Positions 57,756-64,000 of a stretch of 64,000 nt of DNA are shown piece after piece. This DNA is from an uncultured Alteromonadales bacterium (GTDB lineage Bacteria > Pseudomonadota > Gammaproteobacteria > Pseudomonadales > Cellvibrionaceae): contig CALMJT010000040.1 in NCBI GenBank assembly GCA_937864365.1, positions 1-64,000 of the forward strand, given 5' to 3'. The position numbers were made by a program, and so were the translations under genes. How positions within the stretch are numbered: position 1 is the stretch's first letter; each line of letters starts with the position of its first letter. The notes under the pieces are model-generated. The model did not search any database and had not been told where the DNA came from. It saw only the letters and a program-made list of their open reading frames with translations.

Positions 57756-59183
57756 TTAGAATTTTTGTTGTTGATGTCTTTGCTTTATTTTAATAATCAA
57801 AATTAAGCAAAATGTAATCAAGCAATACACCGCTGCCATTTTCATCGATAGATTGACGGTCAGCAACAGTTCTGGATGATGTTTATCGGTGATGGGTTGC
57901 GAGCCAATAAAATAGGTAATAAATAAGGTTACTACACCCATGCCGATGGTATTGCCGGTAGTTCTGGCAAGATTTAATAATGCTGCTGCTGCCCCAAGTT
58001 CTTTTTGCGGAATTGAATGCATGGCAATGTTGTTGTTGGGTGTGGTGAATAAACCGTAGCCGACACCTAAGCCAAGCATTGCGACGCTGACAATGACTAC
58101 CGGGGTCAACTCTCCCACGCTGGAATACACAAAGAACGAAAGACAAGCGATAGCACAGCCAATTGCCGCAATAACTCCGGCGTTTAATTTATCGGAAAGC
58201 TTCCCGGCAATGGGTGCTAAAGGTGCCATAGCAATTGCCTGTAAAAGCATAATGTTACCAGCTTGGCTCGGAGGCATGTCTTTTATGTATTGCAAATACA
58301 TGCTGGTAATTATAGAAACCGGGTAGGCGGCAGCGTACATAAATAAGGTCGCTATCAAGGCAATGGTAAAGCTTTTATGTTCACTGAATAGAGACAGTCT
58401 AACCAAGGGGTTTTCTGTCTTACTTTCATGGGTTGCAAACCAAATTAGCGCTGCGATACCGGCAATGAAAATAACAATGTGTGCAGGATCGGGTAAACCC
58501 GACAATCCAACAACCAGGCCTAGCGTCCAAAACCCAAATATTACCGTGCCTTTCCAATCGAATTTTCCGGGTTTAGGATTTTTCCATTCGCCACGAATCT
58601 GTAACGCCGCAATAATTAATATCAGTAGCGCTGGAATCTGTACCCAAAACACACTTCTCCAGCCTAGATACTCCGTTGCCCAGCCGCCGAGCAAGGGTGC
58701 TGTTGCTAAACCTGCGTATAACGCAAAAGCATTTATGCCTAAGGGTAATCCGCGTTGTTTGGGTGGAAATACCGAGGTGAGAATGGCCATGGAGCAGCCA
58801 AAAATCATAGCACTGGCAATACCTTGTATAAATCGACACGCAATAAGCCAATAGATGTCTTGAGCGAATGTCGCTGCGATAGTGCCCAACGTATTTACGA
58901 TCATTCCGGATACGTAAATTTTCTTCCGGCCAATGTTGTCGGCCAGTTTGCTGAATGGCAGCATCAGCGAAATACTGCCGAGCAAGAATATTGTTGGAAT
59001 CCAGCCGATTAGAGACGCTTTGGCATTTAATGCGTGGGCAATGGTGGGCAATGCTACATTTACGGTTGCTAGGGTGATGGGACCCATAAATGCGCCGAAA
59101 CTTATGACGCAAACCACAAAGAGTTGAGCGCGGCGGTTATTAAGATAATATTCTTGGGTTTGTTCGGCTTGAATACTGACCAC
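57756..59183 (-). CDS. MFS transporter, DHA2 (EmrB/QacA-like) family
   Basis: FMGPITLATVNVALPTIAHALNAKASLIGWIPTIFLLGSISLMLPFSKLADNIGRKKIYVSG; 14-TM-type pattern. Confidence 0.9.
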   Translation of the reverse strand: MVSIQAEQTQEYYLNNRRAQLFVVCVISFGAFMGPITLATVNVALPTIAHALNAKASLIGWIPTIFLLGSISLMLPFSKLADNIGRKKIYVSGMIVNTLGTIAATFAQDIYWLIACRFIQGIASAMIFGCSMAILTSVFPPKQRGLPLGINAFALYAGLATAPLLGGWATEYLGWRSVFWVQIPALLILIIAALQIRGEWKNPKPGKFDWKGTVIFGFWTLGLVVGLSGLPDPAHIVIFIAGIAALIWFATHESKTENPLVRLSLFSEHKSFTIALIATLFMYAAAYPVSIITSMYLQYIKDMPPSQAGNIMLLQAIAMAPLAPIAGKLSDKLNAGVIAAIGCAIACLSFFVYSSVGELTPVVIVSVAMLGLGVGYGLFTTPNNNIAMHSIPQKELGAAAALLNLARTTGNTIGMGVVTLFITYFIGSQPITDKHHPELLLTVNLSMKMAAVYCLITFCLILIIKIKQRHQQQKF

Positions 59184-59418
59184 GATAAATCCAACGCAAA
59201 AAATACAGTCGCCAGTATAACAAAGACGCTTCTTTACGTCTGTGAGCGATTTGTTGTCACTAATAGCTTATGGCTTCTAATAGCTATCTATAATGTTTTT
59301 CTTTCCAGATTCAAACTAGTTTTTTGCAACGGTAAATTTGTAAAGGCTATGGATTTAACGAACGCTGCCGCTAGAGGTGTCGAGCTGAAGAAACCACCTC
59401 ACCGTTGAAACATTTTCG

Positions 59419-59561
59419 AATTATCCAGAGTTTTTCGCGACTCAATTACGCGTCGCTGACTTCTGCAACAGTAAGTGATTGAAATTGTGAAGAAATTGGA
59501 GACCACGTTGTCAATTTCTGCTTCTTGATTAAATCATGGATGAGATAATCGGAGGCTCTAA
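59419..59561 (-). repeat. Multi-hairpin repeat copy R12 (reverse), diverged on its H4/H5 side
   Basis: ctgcaacagtaagtgattgaaattgtgaagaaattggagaccacgttgtcaatttctgcttcttgattaaatcatggatgagataatcggaggctcta. Confidence 0.85.
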
Positions 59562-59740
59562 TAGTTATTAGCAGACGTCGATCAAATACCAATGTTTATT
59601 CCGCGTAATTTATGCGTGAGTTTCTTTTGTCGTTAATTCATTGATGGTTGCGGATGATCAAAATTCGAAATTTACAATCGTTCAAAACTCGCCCATATTT
59701 ATTCATACGTGTTCGCTATTGTGTATTTCCGGTGGTTATC

Positions 59741-59782
59741 TTAAGAACTGTTGGTTAAGAACTATTGGTTAAGAACTATTAG
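59741..59782. repeat. Three 14-bp tandem units in the 5' region of the 59795 gene
   Basis: ttaagaactgttgg ttaagaactattgg ttaagaactattag. Confidence 0.9.
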
Positions 59783-59794
59783 GAGGGTTTAGCT

Positions 59795-60205
59795 ATGGTG
59801 CCTTGGCTTTGGATATGGTCGCCGCAATCTCATTTTCCGTGGAGTGGTTCGGTTGCACAGCACATCGAACCGAAAACAAACTGGTTTAATGACTACATTA
59901 AGTCTGAATCTGGTGATGCACAAATTGAGGAATCTGTGTTTCAGCGATTTAGCTATGGTACGCAGCTTAGTCAAATTATTAAGTTTTTATTGGCTACAGT
60001 AGATGTCTCGACATTAAATCCAGACGCTAAAGAAGCCTATGAGAAACTACTTCAACTCCATAATGGGGTTAATGAAATTAAAGATCAGGTTCGTAAAAAT
60101 AGAACTGAAGATATTATTAAAGCCGTGATAGAACTTAAAGCGACGAGTGAAGACGAGTATGAGAGTTTGTTGATTGTGTTAAAAAAACTCATTGCAGAAG
60201 GCTAA
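59795..60205 (+). CDS. Conserved hypothetical protein
   Basis: 136 aa beginning MVPWLWIWSPQSHFPWSGSVAQHIEP; preceded by aggagg; no domain recognised. Confidence 0.65.
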   Translation: MVPWLWIWSPQSHFPWSGSVAQHIEPKTNWFNDYIKSESGDAQIEESVFQRFSYGTQLSQIIKFLLATVDVSTLNPDAKEAYEKLLQLHNGVNEIKDQVRKNRTEDIIKAVIELKATSEDEYESLLIVLKKLIAEG

Positions 60206-60355
60206 TGCTACTTTTATAAGCTTTTTGTCAATTGGAAAGGCGTATTGCTACTTTGGTAGAAGGTTATCTGTTGTATTAGTAACGTCTGTGAAGCTCTAAA
60301 CCTGATTCACTATTAAAATCGAAAAGAGCGTGGTTTCTGATTATAAAAACAAGCA

Positions 60356-60395
60356 CAAAAAAGCAGTGCGGGAATTTCAGCACTGCTTTTTTGTT
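60356..60395. terminator. Probable bidirectional rho-independent terminator
   Basis: aaaaaagcagtgcgggaatttcagcactgcttttttg: A-run and T-run flank the stem between convergent genes. Confidence 0.85.
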
Positions 60396-60444
60396 TGGAA
60401 CCCGTTAAAAAAATTGAACGGTTTCTATTCGGTTCGCGTGATGC

Positions 60445-60849
60445 TTATTCGGCCATCTCTTTTAATTTTTTCAATGGACGGATTTTAACCTGAATGCTGG
60501 CTGGTTTTGCTTTGAAAGTAGTCTCTTCACCCGTGAAAGGGTTAACACCTTTGCGAGCTTTTTTCGCTGGTTTTTTTACGGTAGAGATTTTCAAAAGACC
60601 TGGAAGTACGAAGTCACCACAACCGCCACGCTTTTTCAAGTGACCAGCCATAATGTCTGACAATTCGTCAAGAACTGCTTGCACTTGTTTCTTTGGAATT
60701 TCAGTGGTTTCAGAAATCTGAGTCAAGATTTGAGTTTTGGTGTAACGCTCAGCAATGGGTTTTACACGTTTTGCTTGCGCGGCGGTAGCAGAAGCGGCGG
60801 CAGGAGCAGCAGGCGCGGTTGTTTTTGCAGGTGTCTTGCGAACGGCCAT
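60445..60849 (-). CDS. HU-family DNA-binding protein with Ala/Pro/Lys-rich N-terminal tail
   Basis: MAVRKTPAKTTAPAAPAAASATAAQAKRVKPIAERYTKTQILTQISETTEIPKKQVQAVLDELSDI...KARKGVNPFTGEETTFKAKPASIQVKIRPLKKLKE; ATG at 60849. Confidence 0.88.
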   Translation of the reverse strand: MAVRKTPAKTTAPAAPAAASATAAQAKRVKPIAERYTKTQILTQISETTEIPKKQVQAVLDELSDIMAGHLKKRGGCGDFVLPGLLKISTVKKPAKKARKGVNPFTGEETTFKAKPASIQVKIRPLKKLKEMAE

Positions 60850-61556
60850 AGAGGGTTCCTTGTTGTTAATTATAAGTAACACCACACGAGATCGATTCGA
60901 ACTCGGTTAATGTTAAGGCGGAAAATAGAGAGTATTTTTGAATACTGGTTTAAGCTGCGTTTAGCTATGCACAGAGACGCACGAGTGCGCTCATATCTCA
61001 TTATATATAGTATAAAAATGAGTGCGGCAATTATTTTATTGAAAAAAATAGTGGTTTGCATCAACTCTTGTTGATGAATTTACTCAGACATGACCTGATT
61101 AAAAATATTTACCCAAAATGACTAAAATTTAGCGGTTTTTCAGGAGTTGAATTCGATAAAGGCTTGCGAAAGATCGCAACTCAGCAGTACTTAACGCACA
61201 TTTCTCATTAAGCAGGCAATACTTTGCTGTGTTATGGCTAGGATTTTTACACCGCCGCAATCCTGTTCGTGGGCTACTACTGCGCAAAGCACTGCATTTC
61301 TAGCGTTTACGAAAGTTCACCTCTGGTTGTTTGATGTCTAGCTACATAGGTTTTCGAGAAGTTTTAACCGGAAAAACAAGGATATGGCAACAAAAAATGT
61401 TGTGCGCAGTGATGGGCTTGCTTATTTTCGTGCTGTGTGAGTAATTTCGTTACAGTTGGGCTGCGCATACTTCCGTCTCAACTAATTAATTTCGACTTCA
61501 CGGTAATTGACTTTCAGATTCTTCAATAATCCCAAATGGGCAACGTTAACTGTTGA

Positions 61557-61582
61557 GTTGTGGGGATATGTTGTGGGGATAT
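61557..61582. repeat. 13-bp tandem duplication, intergenic
   Basis: gttgtggggatat gttgtggggatat. Confidence 0.8.
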
Positions 61583-61736
61583 GAGGTGGTTCCCATAGGG
61601 GAAGGTTGGATAATCATTAATGAGCGCTTAGAACGTAGCTCAGCTTCTAATCATCTCTAAAATGATAAATAAATCTTATTTTGTAGAGTTTTACCCTACT
61701 CGGGCGGGTTGTTCGTAAAGTGGCTGCGAATCATTG

Positions 61737-62225
61737 TTACGCAGATGCGGGTAAAAATTGCGTTTTTAACAACAGTTTAACGGCATCCTTAATACGTTCG
61801 TCTAATTGATGCTCCTTAGCGGTGATTACTTTTGTTAAATGCTCACAGATATTTGCTAATTGAAGATCATAGGCATTATTTTGCGGTGCAGTAATTTTCA
61901 TTTTTAACCGTAAGACCACAAGCTGAATGCTGAGGTTAATCAGGTCGGCGAGATTCGGCGTTAGTTGAATGCTTTGATTTTCAAGCTCATCAATAATGTC
62001 ATCGATACCTTGCAGTAAGGGCGATATGTGCTGAAAACCACAGAATAGAACGTGATTTTTAATATCGCGAAAAGCACTGACTAGGTTTCGGATCGATGGG
62101 TATTCAGGATTATTGAGCTGTGACTGATGCAAGCTTTGTAAACACAGTTGATAGGAGTGAGTTACTCGCTCAATCAATTCGCTCGCCGAGTAATCATCCC
62201 AGTAGTCTGGAGAGGCAAATAACAT
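61737..62225 (-). CDS. Hypothetical helical protein
   Basis: 162-aa ORF, no opposing alternative; no family recognised. Confidence 0.45.
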   Translation of the reverse strand: MLFASPDYWDDYSASELIERVTHSYQLCLQSLHQSQLNNPEYPSIRNLVSAFRDIKNHVLFCGFQHISPLLQGIDDIIDELENQSIQLTPNLADLINLSIQLVVLRLKMKITAPQNNAYDLQLANICEHLTKVITAKEHQLDERIKDAVKLLLKTQFLPASA

Positions 62226-62642
62226 CGCTGAACCTGCTGCACAATTGTTGAAAGGTGCGGTACGTCTAGCGTCTTCGAATGAATCGAAGCGTAGGTACTT
62301 TTATTTGAGACTAACAAACAAAAATGAAGCTTTTGCGGCACATGAACGTTGAGATTTACAGGTTTGAAGATTTTTTGATGACGATTCTTACCTGAGCTGT
62401 ACCCACACATTGTTGGAGCGAATATTTACCCGGTTTAGGTTTTCATGGGCTATAATGCCGGGCTTTTTCGTGTGTAATGCTAAAACGTTGCTGAACCGGC
62501 GGGGTTTCATCTTAAATTCAGCGGTCGGTTCTGTTTTGAAAGCGTTCTGGGCTTTAAAACCAACGTTTACGCCACCACATGGGGTCGTTGTAAACCATTT
62601 GTTATTGATTATTGACCAAAGTCACCGGTGAGGAGTAAGTGA

Positions 62643-62915
62643 ATGCCGATTTATGAATACGTTTGTAAATCTTGTGATCATGAGTTCGAAGCTTTGCAGA
62701 AAATGTCGGATGATCCGTTGAAGGAATGCCCGGCGTGTAAAGCGTTGTCGTTGACCAAAAAAATCTCAGCCGCGGGTTTTCGACTCTCAGGTAGTGGTTG
62801 GTATGAGACTGATTTTAAATCTGGAAATAAAAAGAACCTAGCGTCGTCTAGCAGTGAGAGCTCAGCGGCGAGTGCTAAAACAGAAACGAAGGCGTCTAAT
62901 TCAGAGAGCGCTTGA
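62643..62915 (+). CDS. FmdB-family zinc-ribbon protein
   Basis: MPIYEYVCKSCDHEFEALQKMSDDPLKECPACKALSLTKKISAAGFRLSGSGWYETDFK. Confidence 0.93.
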   Translation: MPIYEYVCKSCDHEFEALQKMSDDPLKECPACKALSLTKKISAAGFRLSGSGWYETDFKSGNKKNLASSSSESSAASAKTETKASNSESA

Positions 62916-62999
62916 CATGTTGTGAGTCCATTGACGATACAACAACCCGAATGAATAGATTCTGTAGAATCGCCAGTAAACACTTAACAGGAAACTAAT

Positions 63000-64000
63000 A
63001 TGCGCACCGAGTATTGTGGCGTTCTAAACGCTTCATACATTGATCAAGAAGTAACCCTATGTGGTTGGGTTGACCGTCGTCGTGATCATGGCGGAGTAAT
63101 TTTCATCGATTTACGCGATCGCGAAGGCGTGGTTCAAGTCGTTTTTGATCCGGATAGCGCAAATTTTGAAATCGCCGATAAGGTTCGTGGCGAATTTGTT
63201 TTAAAGGTAACGGGTAAAGTTCGTGCACGTTCTGAATCTACGGTTAATGCAAATATGGCAACCGGCGAGGTTGAAATCTATGGCACAGGTTTAGAAATTT
63301 TAAGTGCCGCAGAAACACCGCCGTTCCCACTTAACGAATATTCAAACGTCGGCGAAGAGGTTCGTTTAAAGTATCGCTTCTTAGACTTGCGTCGCCAAGA
63401 AATGCAAAACAACCTGCGTTTGCGTGCAAAAGTAACCAGCGCTATTCGTAATTATCTTGATGACAACGGTTTCTTAGATATTGAAACACCAATCTTAACC
63501 CGTGCTACCCCAGAAGGTGCGCGTGATTATTTGGTGCCGTCACGTACCCACGAAGGTAAATTCTTCGCGTTACCTCAATCGCCACAGTTGTTTAAACAAT
63601 TGCTGATGGTTGCGGGCTATGATCGTTACTACCAAATTGCCAAGTGTTTCCGCGACGAAGATCTTCGTGCTGACCGTCAGCCAGAATTTACGCAAATCGA
63701 TATTGAGACCTCGTTCTTAAGCGATGAGCAGATTATGTCTATTACCGAAGGCATGATCCGAAAAATCTTTAAAGATATTAAAGGCGTTGAGTTTGGTGAA
63801 TTCCCAAGAATGCCGTTCTCTGAAGCCATGGAAAAATACGGTTCTGATAAGCCAGATTTGCGTATTCCATTACAGCTGGTTGATATTAAAGAATACCTAA
63901 AAGACGTTGATTTTAAAGTATTTGCAGGCCCTGCTAACGATCCAGCTTGCCGTGTTACTGCTCTTAAAGTCGATGGTGGCGCGCAGCTTTCACGTAAACA
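63000..64000 (+). CDS. aspS: Aspartyl-tRNA synthetase, N-terminal part; runs off the window
   Basis: Own translation from ATG 63000: [51 protein letters not shown]...[25 protein letters not shown]; absent from the ORF track because no stop is in the window. Confidence 0.96.
   Translation, partial: MRTEYCGVLNASYIDQEVTLCGWVDRRRDHGGVIFIDLRDREGVVQVVFDPDSANFEIADKVRGEFVLKVTGKVRARSESTVNANMATGEVEIYGTGLEILSAAETPPFPLNEYSNVGEEVRLKYRFLDLRRQEMQNNLRLRAKVTSAIRNYLDDNGFLDIETPILTRATPEGARDYLVPSRTHEGKFFALPQSPQLFKQLLMVAGYDRYYQIAKCFRDEDLRADRQPEFTQIDIETSFLSDEQIMSITEGMIRKIFKDIKGVEFGEFPRMPFSEAMEKYGSDKPDLRIPLQLVDIKEYLKDVDFKVFAGPANDPACRVTALKVDGGAQLSRK

Noticed and set aside
59124-59408. 94-aa ORF at the 5' end of the MFS gene
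   Set aside because: Overlaps the MFS start on the opposite strand; no recognisable domain or RBS.
2259-59561. CRISPR interpretation of the repeated sequences
   Set aside because: Copies are ~150 bp, in both orientations, separated by kilobases of genes; no short regularly spaced repeats or cas genes.
2259-59561. Fixed TA target-site duplication (mariner/IS630-type MITE) at the repeat ends
   Set aside because: Some ends show TA or TATA next to the terminus (15051, 40905, 6552), but others do not; too inconsistent to claim without empty sites.
62410-62631. 73-aa ORF upstream of the FmdB gene
   Set aside because: Basic low-complexity translation with no family features; treated as intergenic.

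Overview
The window comes from a moderately AT-rich, gammaproteobacterial-looking chromosome. It is dominated by nitrogen-acquisition genes: an FNT (formate/nitrite) transporter, a PP2C-kinase fusion, a NCS1-transporter/histidine-kinase fusion with its LuxR-type regulator, a porin with urtABCDE, moeA/moaB/moaA, nasA, and a cobA-nirB-nirD run. These are interrupted by a ~14 kb defence island (about 27.0-41.1 kb). The island holds a six-gene overlapping type I restriction-modification operon (hsdM2, DUF4062, AlbA_2/Schlafen-like, hsdM1, hsdS, hsdR) and a two-gene SF1 helicase operon. The most unusual structure is a family of ~150-bp interspersed intergenic repeats: about 12 full or near-full copies plus 4-5 solo fragments. 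Each full copy has imperfect terminal inverted repeats and folds on paper into up to five consecutive stem-loops, some with compensatory base changes between copies. Three copies frame the defence modules, and the two outermost are in direct orientation. No tRNA, rRNA, transposase, integrase or CRISPR array was recognised. All family assignments are by reading the translations; no database search was run.
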